The translations under genes and the position numbers were made by a program. DNA of 24,530 bases from Flavobacterium psychrophilum (GTDB lineage: Bacteria > Bacteroidota > Bacteroidia > Flavobacteriales > Flavobacteriaceae), in contig CAMDQL010000019.1 of the NCBI GenBank assembly GCA_945905915.1, positions 1 through 24,530 on the forward strand. Direction: 5' to 3'. Positions 15,015 to 23,254 of the stretch are shown here, in pieces (position 1 is the stretch's first letter; every line of letters starts with the position of its first letter). The notes beneath the pieces are model-generated. The model was not told the origin of the DNA and searched no databases. It saw nothing but the letters and a program-made list of their open reading frames with translations.

Positions 15015-16808
15015 ATGGGGTTAGTTACTGCTAAAGAAGTTGCAAAGGCTATTAACGCCGATAAATATGGAGTTTTCGGTACCTTAACGGGCTGGGTCTT
15101 AATGAAAGTGCTTAAAATTTCTGCACTTAATAAACTATATGACCGAAACAAACACTTAAAAGATGTTGCTTTTTTAAATGCAATTTTAGACGATTTACAA
15201 ATAAAATTTGAAATTCCGGAAGAAGATCTAAAACGTTTACCAAAAGACGGAGCTTATATAACCATATCTAACCATCCGCTTGGAGGTGTAGACGGTATAC
15301 TACTATTAAAGTTAATGCTTGAGCGAGTACCCAATTTTAAAATAATTGCTAATTTTCTATTGCACCGCATTGCACCTTTGAAACCGTTTATTATGCCGGT
15401 AAATCCGTTTGAAAACCACAAAGATGTTAAATCGAGCGTGGTGGGCATTAAAGAAACGTTGCGTCATTTAAGCGATGGGAAACCATTAGGTATGTTTCCT
15501 GCGGGAGAAGTTTCTACTTACAAAGACGGCAAATTAGTAGTCGATAAACCTTGGGAAGAAGGGGCAATAAAAGTAATTAGAAAAGCACAAGTTCCTGTGG
15601 TACCAATTTATTTTCATGCTAAAAATAGTCGTTTGTTTTATTTCTTGTCAAAAATTAATGACACATTTAGAACGGCCAAATTACCAAGTGAATTGCACAC
15701 CCAAAAAGACCGCGTAATTAAGGTTAGAATTGGAAAGCCGATTTCGGTGGCAGAACAAAATGAATACCAAGATATTGAAGCATATGGCGAGTTTTTAAGA
15801 AAAAAAACCTACATGCTTTCTAATGCTTTTGAAAACGATGATTCTAAATTACAATTGCCTAAATTATCTTCTACTAAACCTCCCAAACAAATTGTTAAAC
15901 CAGCAAATCACGGCGAAATAATTGAGGAAATAAATGCGTTAAAAGAAGGAGATTTTAGATTGTTACAAAGTAAAAATTATCAAGTTTTTTTAACAACTGC
16001 CGAAAAAATTCCGAACATATTACACGAAATTGGACGTCTTCGCGAAATTACGTTTAGAGAAGTGGGCGAAGGAACAAATGAAGCAATTGACTTAGATAAA
16101 TATGACCAATACTACCACCACATGTTTTTGTGGGACGACGATGCCCAAATGATTGCTGGAGCCTACCGAATGGGACTTGGTGATGTAATTTATAAAAAAC
16201 ATGGTATTGAAGGTTTTTATTTGCATGAATTATTCCGATTTGAATCAGAATTGCACAGCATGATGAGTCAATCCATTGAAATGGGCAGGGCTTTCATAAT
16301 TTCGGAATACCAGCAAAAACCAATGCCACTTTTTCTATTGTGGAAAGGTATTGTGCATACTACTTTACGTTATCCAGAACATAAATATTTAATGGGAGGC
16401 GTAAGTATTAGTAACCAATTTTCTGATTTTTCAAAATCACTGATGATTGAATTTATGAAATCGCACTATTACGACCCTTATATTGCGCAATATGTGCATC
16501 CAAAAAAAGAATATAAGGTAAAACTTAAAGATGCCGATAAAGATTTTGTCTTCAATGAAACCGAAGCCGATTTGAATAAGTTTGATAAAATTATTGATGA
16601 AGTTGAACCAGGAAGTCTTCGTTTGCCGGTGTTAATTAAAAAGTACATTAAGCAAAATGCAAGAGTTGTGGCTTTTAACGTAGATCCTTTGTTTAATAAT
16701 TCAGTCGACGGCTTAATGTATATCAAAATTGCCGATTTACCCGAAAGTACGGTGAAACCAGTTATGGAAGAATTTCAAGCAGAACTAGAACGTAAAGAAA
16801 AAGGCTAA
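15015..16808 (+). CDS. Bifunctional aminolipid acyltransferase (OlsF/GlsF-type: PlsC-like plus GNAT-like domains)
   Basis: A 597-residue fusion. The N-terminal half (about 1-280) is a PlsC-like O-acyltransferase: ITISNHPLGGVDG near 84-94, with His87 and Asp93 separated by five residues rather than four, then MFPAGEVST and VPVVPIYFHAKNS. The C-terminal half (about 310-510) is an OlsB-like N-acyltransferase of GNAT fold: LREITFREVGEG, GAYRMGLGD, ELFRFES and EMGRAFIISEYQ. In OlsF/GlsF proteins the C-terminal domain N-acylates an amino acid (ornithine or glycine) and the N-terminal domain adds the second acyl chain, giving phosphorus-free membrane lipids. The amino acid used here cannot be read from the sequence. 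The protein is cytosolic or membrane-associated. The stop codon lies inside the terminator shared with the DUF2752 gene. Confidence 0.85.
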   Translation: MGLVTAKEVAKAINADKYGVFGTLTGWVLMKVLKISALNKLYDRNKHLKDVAFLNAILDDLQIKFEIPEEDLKRLPKDGAYITISNHPLGGVDGILLLKLMLERVPNFKIIANFLLHRIAPLKPFIMPVNPFENHKDVKSSVVGIKETLRHLSDGKPLGMFPAGEVSTYKDGKLVVDKPWEEGAIKVIRKAQVPVVPIYFHAKNSRLFYFLSKINDTFRTAKLPSELHTQKDRVIKVRIGKPISVAEQNEYQDIEAYGEFLRKKTYMLSNAFENDDSKLQLPKLSSTKPPKQIVKPANHGEIIEEINALKEGDFRLLQSKNYQVFLTTAEKIPNILHEIGRLREITFREVGEGTNEAIDLDKYDQYYHHMFLWDDDAQMIAGAYRMGLGDVIYKKHGIEGFYLHELFRFESELHSMMSQSIEMGRAFIISEYQQKPMPLFLLWKGIVHTTLRYPEHKYLMGGVSISNQFSDFSKSLMIEFMKSHYYDPYIAQYVHPKKEYKVKLKDADKDFVFNETEADLNKFDKIIDEVEPGSLRLPVLIKKYIKQNARVVAFNVDPLFNNSVDGLMYIKIADLPESTVKPVMEEFQAELERKEKG

Positions 16809-16829
16809 TCAATTTGATTAGCCTTTTTT
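16798..16829. terminator. Bidirectional terminator between convergent genes
   Basis: AAAAAGGCTAATCA (16798-16811) and TGATTAGCCTTTTT (16815-16828) form a perfect 14-bp stem with a 3-base loop, bounded by A and T runs on both sides. The acyltransferase TAA (16806-16808) is within the left arm, and the DUF2752 TAA (16828-16830) begins at the last base of the right arm. Confidence 0.9.
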
Positions 16830-17226
16830 ATCTCCAAATACTTTGTTTTACTATTTCATTCCATGAATGTTCTTGAACAAAAAAGAACAATCTAATGATA
16901 TGATAGCCTATTAAAAAAAAGGCTAAATAGTAAGCTAGTTTTCTATTAAAAAACCATTTTCTAAAATATACTTTCTTGGTTTTTAATTCGATAGCAAAAA
17001 GAATAATTATAAATAAGCAAAAACCAACTACTAAAGGTCCGAAAAGATGGTAACCCAAACTCTTCACTAAATTACCGTCATAAAAATAAACCATTGATTT
17101 TGTAATTCCACAAGACGGGCATGGAAAACCTGTAGTTGCTTTTAATGGACAAAATGATTGTTCGTGTTCTAGTTTATTACCCGTATTGTTTAACCCTAAA
17201 ATAAAAGGTATTACAAGTGTTATCAA
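16828..17226 (-). CDS. DUF2752 family membrane protein (start uncertain)
   Basis: A small membrane protein of 132 residues from the TTG at 17226. The family signature is clear: FCPLKATTGFPCPSCGITKS, with three cysteines, followed by membrane helices (LFGPLVVGFCLFIIILFAI, then KLAYYLAFFLIGYHIIRLFFF). Its function is unknown. No ATG or GTG start exists. The same frame is open upstream to 17280 and encodes IKNFKQNRILGITGA before the TTG, which would complete a normal first membrane helix. This suggests a start at ATT (17280-17278) or ATA (17271-17269), overlapping the stop of the DUF4234 gene. TTG is kept as the conservative choice. It probably forms a two-gene operon with DUF4234 and converges on the acyltransferase gene. 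Confidence 0.8.
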   Translation of the reverse strand: MITLVIPFILGLNNTGNKLEHEQSFCPLKATTGFPCPSCGITKSMVYFYDGNLVKSLGYHLFGPLVVGFCLFIIILFAIELKTKKVYFRKWFFNRKLAYYLAFFLIGYHIIRLFFFVQEHSWNEIVKQSIWR

Positions 17227-17267
17227 TGCACCTGTAATACCTAAAATTCTATTTTGTTTAAAATTTT

Positions 17268-17654
17268 TTATTTGTACAATCTATTAATATCGCCCTGAAC
17301 AATCATTGCTGCGGCAAATGGGAAAAACAAACCTAAAATAATCAACAATGTAGATTGATCTTTAGTTAATTCACCCGTCATTTTATAAACATTAGGTAAA
17401 CCTTCTTTACCTAATACATAATAAAAATATAAATTAACCGGAAGACAACAACCAGAAAAGACGGCTATAGGTGTTGAAATTATTTCTTTATTGGAAACGG
17501 CATTTACCACTTCAGCAATTTTAATATTCCAATAAATTAGATACAATCCACAAGTAATAAAACTCAATAACAATACCACTATTGGATCTACTTTAAATAC
17601 TGGAATATTATTATTTGGTTGATTCCAATTTTCGTTTGGGTTAGTTACTTCCAT
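17268..17654 (-). CDS. DUF4234-like small membrane protein
   Basis: A 128-residue membrane protein with a polar Asn/Pro-rich N-terminus (about 1-20). A first helix of DUF4234 type follows (DPIVVLLLSFITCGLYLIYWN, about 23-43, with the CGLYxIYW signature), then a second hydrophobic stretch (PIAVFSGCCLPVNLYFYYV) with adjacent cysteines and a third (TLLIILGLFFPFAAAMIV). The function is unknown, and DUF4234 proteins resemble other small multi-helix families. It is the first gene of a pair with DUF2752 downstream. Its stop (17268-17270) lies within the open frame of that gene. The upstream region has TATATTCG but no -33 box. Confidence 0.75.
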   Translation of the reverse strand: MEVTNPNENWNQPNNNIPVFKVDPIVVLLLSFITCGLYLIYWNIKIAEVVNAVSNKEIISTPIAVFSGCCLPVNLYFYYVLGKEGLPNVYKMTGELTKDQSTLLIILGLFFPFAAAMIVQGDINRLYK

Positions 17655-17732
17655 AATTTTTATTTTTTAATTTAGAATACGAATATAATAAATAATTTTA
17701 CTAATCAGTAGAAAATTATGAGCATATTACTT

Positions 17733-18680
17733 TTAATACAAAGCAATGATTTTATCTACTATTGTTTGAGCTAATTTTTGATGACTTTCTACTGTCCAGC
17801 CTGCAATATGAGGTGTTAAAAGTACATTATCGGCTTGAAGTAAATAAGCAAAAGCTGCTGGTTTTTCCCCTTCAAACAAGGTTTCAAATGATCCTTTTTC
17901 ATATTCTAAAACGTCTAAACCTGCGCCTAAAATTTTTCCAGCTTTCAACGCTTCGACTAAATCTTCGGTTACTACCGAGTTCCCTCGAGCCGTATTAATA
18001 AACCAAAATGATTTTTTAAATTGATTAATAAAATCTGAATTTATCATTTTATCAGTCTCCGTTGTCCAAGGCGTGTGCAAACTTACCACATCTGATTTTT
18101 CTTTAAGTTCAGCTAATGAAACTTGTGTAGCATTTTCATCGCCTACATTGGGTAAAATATCATAACAAATAACCGTAACATCAAAACCGCGCAATTTTTT
18201 GGCAAACGATTTTCCCATATTTCCATAACCTATAATTCCAATGGTTTTTCCTTCCAACTCATGTCCGCGATTGCCTTCACGAATCCATTGCCCTGATTTC
18301 ACTTCATTATTAGCTTTTTTCAGATGATTAAAAAGCGATAACAACATTCCCATGGCTTGTTCGCCAACTGCATTAGCATTGCCTTCTGGAGCCGCAATTA
18401 AGTGGATTCCTCTTTGCATTGCATACTCACAATCAATACTTTCTAATCCTGCACCCACTCGAGCAATAAATTGCAAATTTGTGGCTTTGTCTAAAAATGA
18501 TTGGTCAATTTTAAAACGACTTCTTATAACAATACCCTGATAGTTTCCAATTTTAGCTTCAATTTCTTCTTTAGACGAAGTGAAATCGGCATCGTTTTGA
18601 AAACCCGCTTGTTCAAGTTGTTCCCAAAGTAACGGATGATTACTATCGATGTGAAGAATTTTAATTTGAGCTACATTCAT
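17733..18680 (-). CDS. D-isomer-specific 2-hydroxyacid dehydrogenase (phosphoglycerate dehydrogenase-like)
   Basis: An NAD-dependent cytosolic oxidoreductase of 315 residues. The split substrate domain (about 1-95 and 285-315) holds RVGAGLESID. The Rossmann domain has GIIGYGNMGK (GxGxxG) and the acidic end CYD. The catalytic residues are Arg in NTARG, a Glu near GLDVLEYE and His in TPHIAG. The fold and length fit SerA-like enzymes without the C-terminal ACT domain, and the substrate could be 3-phosphoglycerate or another 2-hydroxyacid. No serC lies beside it. Extending three codons to a TTG (18689) is possible; the ATG at 18680 is preferred. Terminators flank it upstream (18722-18747), so it is probably a single-gene unit. 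Confidence 0.88.
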   Translation of the reverse strand: MNVAQIKILHIDSNHPLLWEQLEQAGFQNDADFTSSKEEIEAKIGNYQGIVIRSRFKIDQSFLDKATNLQFIARVGAGLESIDCEYAMQRGIHLIAAPEGNANAVGEQAMGMLLSLFNHLKKANNEVKSGQWIREGNRGHELEGKTIGIIGYGNMGKSFAKKLRGFDVTVICYDILPNVGDENATQVSLAELKEKSDVVSLHTPWTTETDKMINSDFINQFKKSFWFINTARGNSVVTEDLVEALKAGKILGAGLDVLEYEKGSFETLFEGEKPAAFAYLLQADNVLLTPHIAGWTVESHQKLAQTIVDKIIALY

Positions 18681-18721
18681 GATATACAATTGAAGTATAA
18701 AAGTACAAGAAATTATGATTC

Positions 18722-18747
18722 AAAAAAAATGAGGTCAAAAGACCTCA
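18722..18747 (-). terminator. Terminator after envC
   Basis: On the minus strand TGAGGTC-TTTT-GACCTCA (18747-18730) forms a perfect 7-bp stem with a 4-base loop, followed by eight T (18729-18722). It lies eight bases beyond the envC stop and closes the envelope cluster. Confidence 0.9.
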
Positions 18748-18754
18748 CTCATTG

Positions 18755-19996
18755 TTACATATTTAACCAAGATGTCGGGTTTAGCGTAGTGGTGTTTTGT
18801 AATACTAAAAACTTAATTACTGCTTTACCTGATGCATCGGTATGAATTCTTCCAATATTCTGTTTAATACTCACTTTTTGACCTTTACTCACGCTTACCG
18901 AAGATAAATTTAGATAAACCGTAATAAAATCTCCATGCTGAATATAAACCGCTTTGTTATTTGCAGAAATTACTTGAACTTGTAATACTTCTCCAGCAAA
19001 AACAGCTCGAGCCGAAGCTCCTGCTTCCGTAGTAATTTCAATGCCACTATTATGAACGGTTAAATTTTTATGGACTGGATGTGGTTGGTCGCCATAACGT
19101 TGCGAAATACTTCCATTAACAACAGGCCAAGGTAAATTACCTTTATTAGCTTTAAAATTATCGGATGATACTTTCCCTTCGGCAGAAAGTACAAATTTCG
19201 TAGCTTCTTTAGTCCCTGCTTTTGGTGCTGTAGTTCCGGTTTTTGCAGCATTTCTTTTATTTGCTGCCGCAATTTCGTCAGCAATAATTTTCTTAATTTG
19301 ACGGTCTATTTGCTTGGCTTCTTTTTGTTTTTTGTCAATTTCTGCCGCAATTTGTTTTTTATCTTTTTGGATCGATTTTACAAGGCGTTCTTGCTCTTGC
19401 TTTTCTTTTTCCAATTCTTTTTTCTCTTGTTCTGTTTCAACTAAAACCTTTTCTTTTTCTTTTTTATTGGTTTGCAGTTTTTGTTCCGCAGATTCTAGTT
19501 TTTGTTGCTTGGTTCTAATTTCATCACCTTGCATTTTTCTAAAATCGGCATATTGCTTCATGTACTGAATGCGTTTATAGGCTTGTAAAAAATCTTGGGA
19601 TGAAAGCACAAACATGACCCTACTTTGATCGTTTCTACTTTTATAGGATTTCACAATCATTTTTTCATAATCTTCTTTCAACACCGTTAACTCTCTATTT
19701 AATTTATTCATTTCGAGTTGGGTCAAATAGATATTGTCAGTTAACAAACGGGTTTGTTTTGCGGTCGTATTTAATAATTTTTGGCGCAGTGCAATAAGTC
19801 CTTTTTGTTGATCAATTTGCTTTAAAACCGATTTTTCTTTTTTCTTTTCCGACTCTAATCGCGCTTTTTTTTCTGCAATTTCATTCAGAATTTGCTCTTT
19901 TCTTTGCTCTAATTTTTGTTGCTCTGAAGGTTGAGCAAAAGCCATTGAGGCAATAAAAAAGAAAAAAAGTATTTTTAAAAATTGGTTCATGCGCAT
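18755..19996 (-). CDS. envC: Murein hydrolase activator EnvC-like protein (degenerate M23 domain)
   Basis: A 413-residue periplasmic protein. A signal peptide (about 1-21, ending SMAFAQ) precedes a long coiled coil rich in K, E and Q (about 22-240), as in EnvC, where it binds the FtsEX division complex. A LytM/M23 domain follows (about 290-410). Its zinc ligands are missing: VHNSGIEI stands where active enzymes have HxGxD, YLNL replaces YAHL, and VIKF replaces HLHF. It should therefore activate amidases rather than cut peptidoglycan. Met3 (19990) is an equally good start. It is the last gene of the minus-strand cluster and is followed by a strong terminator. Confidence 0.88.
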   Translation of the reverse strand: MRMNQFLKILFFFFIASMAFAQPSEQQKLEQRKEQILNEIAEKKARLESEKKKEKSVLKQIDQQKGLIALRQKLLNTTAKQTRLLTDNIYLTQLEMNKLNRELTVLKEDYEKMIVKSYKSRNDQSRVMFVLSSQDFLQAYKRIQYMKQYADFRKMQGDEIRTKQQKLESAEQKLQTNKKEKEKVLVETEQEKKELEKEKQEQERLVKSIQKDKKQIAAEIDKKQKEAKQIDRQIKKIIADEIAAANKRNAAKTGTTAPKAGTKEATKFVLSAEGKVSSDNFKANKGNLPWPVVNGSISQRYGDQPHPVHKNLTVHNSGIEITTEAGASARAVFAGEVLQVQVISANNKAVYIQHGDFITVYLNLSSVSVSKGQKVSIKQNIGRIHTDASGKAVIKFLVLQNTTTLNPTSWLNM

Positions 19997-20039
19997 TGGT
20001 TTTTAACAAAGGTAGTTTTGTTTTTTGGAAAATAAAAAA

Positions 20040-20804
20040 TTAATCGATTTGAATTGCTCGGTAATCACTAGGAATTGAAAATGAATAACTTAAATTTTCA
20101 TTAAAAGTGGTGTTTTTATAGGCTATATCAATTGCAATTTTATCTTTTTGAGCAGCCTTGATGTTAATTTCATTGGGCAAAAACATACGTTCAACTTCTT
20201 TATAGGAAGGGTATTGAATTTCTAAAACTCTATTTTGACTCGCTTGTGTTATGGTTTCTTTTTTTAGTAAAAAATTTGCAGCTTCAAAATAAAAATCTTT
20301 TGATAAATCTGCCGTTGAGGCTTTAGATAATTTGAATAGTTTTTCGTTAATTTCTGAAATCCATTTTTCCTTTGACAAGTCGTCTATAGCTTTTCCCAAA
20401 AACAAATTTTGCACTTTTGTAAAATCCAAATCGGTGCCAAGCCAGTTACTTAGCATGGTAAAATCGCCTTCAAAATAAGTGTTATTTAATTTTTCATAAT
20501 AGCTCACTTTAGTAGGCGTAATTAAAGCTTTTGCCATTGGAAATCCGAGTATTTTGATGTTAATCCAAATGATTTCATCTTTTTTAATTCGGATATCTGC
20601 ATTCATGGAATGGGCTTGCTTTTCGTCTTCATATCTAGCGTTTGCTTTTATGTTTAACGTTTTAAAATCAGTATTATTTGCATAATGGCCGTTGATTATT
20701 TTGGATACTTCTGTGGCATCACTTGCTGCAGCTGTGGCAACCATTTGTTTTGATTTACATCCTACAAATAATAATACAAAAAAGGCAGATACAATATATT
20801 TCAT
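20040..20804 (-). CDS. DUF4292 lipoprotein
   Basis: A 254-residue lipoprotein whose signal peptide ends LFVGC (lipidated Cys16). The remainder is beta-rich: FKTLNIKANARYEDEKQ, IRIKKDEIIWINI, ILGFPMAKALITP and KVSYYEKLNNTYFEG. These are DUF4292 hallmarks, similar to LolA/LolB-like lipoprotein-carrier folds, so a role in lipoprotein or lipid handling at the outer membrane is a reasonable but unproven guess. Its ATG overlaps the stop of the upstream TPR gene by one base (TAATG), so the two are translated together. EnvC follows after 43 bases. Confidence 0.85.
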   Translation of the reverse strand: MKYIVSAFFVLLFVGCKSKQMVATAAASDATEVSKIINGHYANNTDFKTLNIKANARYEDEKQAHSMNADIRIKKDEIIWINIKILGFPMAKALITPTKVSYYEKLNNTYFEGDFTMLSNWLGTDLDFTKVQNLFLGKAIDDLSKEKWISEINEKLFKLSKASTADLSKDFYFEAANFLLKKETITQASQNRVLEIQYPSYKEVERMFLPNEINIKAAQKDKIAIDIAYKNTTFNENLSYSFSIPSDYRAIQID

Positions 20805-22141
20805 TACTTGATTTGTTTTAATTTAGAAGCATACAATTGCTTAGCTTTGAGATCATTTAAAAATTCGCAACTAATTACTAACTGTTCATAAAAATCAGCT
20901 TCGAGCTTTAGATCTTCTATTACAAAATCTAGGCCGTTTTCTAAATTCTCTTTAGCTTTTTTATAATTTTTCAATTGATTATATCCCAATCCTGCATAAA
21001 AGTAATAATTAGGTTGAGTAGGAAATAATTCCATGCATTCTGTTGCTTTAACAACTAAACGCTGATAATCTTGTTTTTGTTGCAGCACTTCTAAAAAATA
21101 ATTGAGACTTTCAATATCATCTGGACTTTTCTTGATGGCTATTTCAAAATAATAAATTGCCTTATCTAAATCGCTTTTTTTCCAAAAGAATTTAGCAACT
21201 TCTTTAGCAACTGCAATTTCAGAATCATTATCAAAATAAGGAATTGCAGCATCTACATCGGTAAAAAAAATGGGGTTTTTAACAGCAAAAATCAAGAATT
21301 CATTAAATACGCGATGTTTTATTTTTAAATCGATTTTACTATTCATCAATACCTTAAACATCGATTTTGAAGCGTTGATTCCGTCATTACTAGCCAAGTA
21401 AAACTTAACTAAACTAACGTGTGCCCAATCTGAATTAGGAATTTCTTTTTCCAATACTTTAGCAACTTCAAATGCTTTTTCTTCTTGGTTAAAACTTAAA
21501 TAGAGCGAAATTAAATCGATATAATTTTGTTCGTATTTTGGATGTTCTTTAATGCCTTTTTCTAATGTTTCCTTTTTGGGTGAGGCAAATTCTTTTGAGC
21601 TTTCCAATTTTAATTTATAAAATTCCATGGTCTTCGTCAAATGAGAACTTGCTTCCATTTCTTTTAATAAATAGAGTGCTTTTTCTTTTTGATCGGTATT
21701 CATGTATAAAGACACCAAATCTTCGCGCATGTTTGGGTCAAATTCAATTAGTTTTTGCACCACTCCAATTGCTTTATCAAAATTTTTAGTTTCATAATAA
21801 ACATCATACAAACCGTTCCAATACCAGCGCTGTTTGTTGTCGATTTCAACGGCGCTTTTAAAAGTTATTTCGGCAGCGACATAATCTTTTGCATCCAATT
21901 GATTTTTACCTAACTCATACAAAAAAGCAGGGTTTTTAGGTTCTTTTTCTAAACATTTTTGAATAGCCACAATAGCTTTATCATAATTTTCAATACCCCG
22001 TTGTGCGAGCGCTTCAAAAAAATAATCTTCTGTTTTATTTTCTTCTAACGCAATGTCTTCTGGATTTTGTTGTGCAAACAACTGATTCCCAAAACTAAAA
22101 AGTAGGAAAACAATAAAAGCTATGTGTTTTTTATTTAGCAT
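20804..22141 (-). CDS. Exported tetratricopeptide repeat protein
   Basis: A 445-residue TPR protein with a signal peptide (about 1-24, ending QLFAQ). Repeats begin with NYDKAIVAIQKCLEKEPKN near 54-72 and continue through DYVAAEITFKSAVEID, NFDKAIGVVQKLIEFDPN, LDKAIYYFEIAIKKSPDD and NYKKAKENLENGLDFV, covering nearly the whole protein. It is likely a periplasmic scaffold. The specific partner is unknown; linkage to DUF4292 and EnvC suggests outer-membrane or cell-wall assembly. It starts directly after the nucleotidyltransferase stop codon (no gap) and overlaps DUF4292 by one base. Confidence 0.87.
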   Translation of the reverse strand: MLNKKHIAFIVFLLFSFGNQLFAQQNPEDIALEENKTEDYFFEALAQRGIENYDKAIVAIQKCLEKEPKNPAFLYELGKNQLDAKDYVAAEITFKSAVEIDNKQRWYWNGLYDVYYETKNFDKAIGVVQKLIEFDPNMREDLVSLYMNTDQKEKALYLLKEMEASSHLTKTMEFYKLKLESSKEFASPKKETLEKGIKEHPKYEQNYIDLISLYLSFNQEEKAFEVAKVLEKEIPNSDWAHVSLVKFYLASNDGINASKSMFKVLMNSKIDLKIKHRVFNEFLIFAVKNPIFFTDVDAAIPYFDNDSEIAVAKEVAKFFWKKSDLDKAIYYFEIAIKKSPDDIESLNYFLEVLQQKQDYQRLVVKATECMELFPTQPNYYFYAGLGYNQLKNYKKAKENLENGLDFVIEDLKLEADFYEQLVISCEFLNDLKAKQLYASKLKQIK

Positions 22142-23152
22142 CTATTCTAACACCGAATAATCTCCGATACTAATACTCGTAAAATTACCATCAAAACTCG
22201 CGTGATTTCCAATCATAGCGTTGTCTAATTTGGCATTTTTAATATGTGAATGTGTTTGTACCAAACTATTTTTTATAGTAGAATCAATAACATGACAGCC
22301 TTTGCCCAACGAAACATTTGGGCCCACCGTAGCGTTAATTAAGACCACATCTTCTCCAATGTAACAAGGCGGAATAATAGTCGAATTTTCTTGTTTTACA
22401 CCATAATCAATCAAATGTTCGCCATCGTTATGTAAAAATCCGAGCATTCTTGTATTGGTTTCCACCGTAACATCTTTATTCCCGCAATCCATCCATTCAT
22501 CTACTTTTCCGGGAACAAATTTCATGCCTTTTGCCATCATTTGTTTAATACCATCGTTAATTTGGTATTCGCCACCGTGAATAATGTTGTTGTCTAACAC
22601 CGATTGTAATTCGTTTTTCAACACGGCAACATCTTTGAAATAGTAAATTCCAATAACAGCCAAATCCGACACAAATTCTTTTGGTTTTTCTACTAATTCG
22701 ATAATTTCACCATTAGTGTTTAAGTTTACCACGCCAAAAGCTTCGGGTTGATCTACTTGTTTTACCCAAATTACACTATCGGCCGAAGTATCTAAGTCAA
22801 AATCGGCACGGATTAACGTATCAGCATAGGCAATAACCGCTGGACCGTCTAAAGAATCTTTAGCACACATAATGGCATGACCTGTACCTAAGGCTTCATT
22901 TTGATAATAGATAGTCCCTTTTGCGCCTAATTTTTGAGCAATTGCAATTAAATCGGCTTCGACTTTTGCACCAAAACTTTCGTGAATAATAAAGGCTACT
23001 TCATCAATTTTCTGATTTAAAACGCCAGCAATATCTTCCACTAATCGGTGCACGATTGGTTTTCCTGCCACTGGAATTAATGGTTTTGGAATGGTTAACG
23101 TGTGTGGGCGAAGACGAGAACCACGTCCTGCCATTGGTACTATTATTTTCAT
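22142..23152 (-). CDS. Sugar-phosphate nucleotidyltransferase (NDP-sugar pyrophosphorylase) with left-handed beta-helix end
   Basis: It makes a nucleotide-activated sugar from a sugar 1-phosphate and an NTP, in the cytosol. The 336-residue protein has the N-terminal signature PMAGRGSRLRPHT (6-18) and the active-site Lys in PKPLIPVAGKP (22-32), then GTGHAI, AYADTLI (metal-binding Asp) and VEKPKEF. The C-terminus (about 255-330) carries hexapeptide-like repeats (YIGEDVVLINATVGPNVSLG), as in bifunctional or trimeric members. Resemblance is to glucose-1-phosphate thymidylyl/uridylyltransferases; the exact sugar and nucleotide cannot be fixed. It lies between dut and the TPR gene in a cluster that also holds a flippase, suggesting surface polysaccharide synthesis. 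A repeat copy (23166-23204) lies 13 bases upstream of its ATG. Confidence 0.88.
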   Translation of the reverse strand: MKIIVPMAGRGSRLRPHTLTIPKPLIPVAGKPIVHRLVEDIAGVLNQKIDEVAFIIHESFGAKVEADLIAIAQKLGAKGTIYYQNEALGTGHAIMCAKDSLDGPAVIAYADTLIRADFDLDTSADSVIWVKQVDQPEAFGVVNLNTNGEIIELVEKPKEFVSDLAVIGIYYFKDVAVLKNELQSVLDNNIIHGGEYQINDGIKQMMAKGMKFVPGKVDEWMDCGNKDVTVETNTRMLGFLHNDGEHLIDYGVKQENSTIIPPCYIGEDVVLINATVGPNVSLGKGCHVIDSTIKNSLVQTHSHIKNAKLDNAMIGNHASFDGNFTSISIGDYSVLE

Positions 23153-23165
23153 ATTTTATTTTTTT

Positions 23166-23204
23166 ACCGCAAAGACGCGAAGGTTTTTCGCAAAGTTCGC
23201 TAAG
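23166..23204 (-). repeat. CTTTGCG intergenic repeat, copy 2
   Basis: The minus strand starts CTTAGCGAACTTTGCGAAAA and ends TCTTTGCGGT, closely matching copy 1 at 7905-7943. An internal GCGAA-TTCGC pairing is possible. It ends 13 bases before the nucleotidyltransferase ATG, with the same orientation toward its downstream gene as copy 1. Confidence 0.6.
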
Positions 23205-23224
23205 ATTATATTTTTGATGTTTTT

Positions 23225-23254
23225 CTGAACACTTTATGCTGAACACTGAACACT
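23225..23254. repeat. Three copies of CTGAACACT at the end of dut
   Basis: CTGAACACT occurs at 23225-23233, 23239-23247 and 23246-23254, the last two overlapping by two bases with a period of seven. The final base falls in the dut stop codon. Short heptamer arrays of this kind look like slippage-prone intergenic sequence. No function is evident. Confidence 0.6.
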
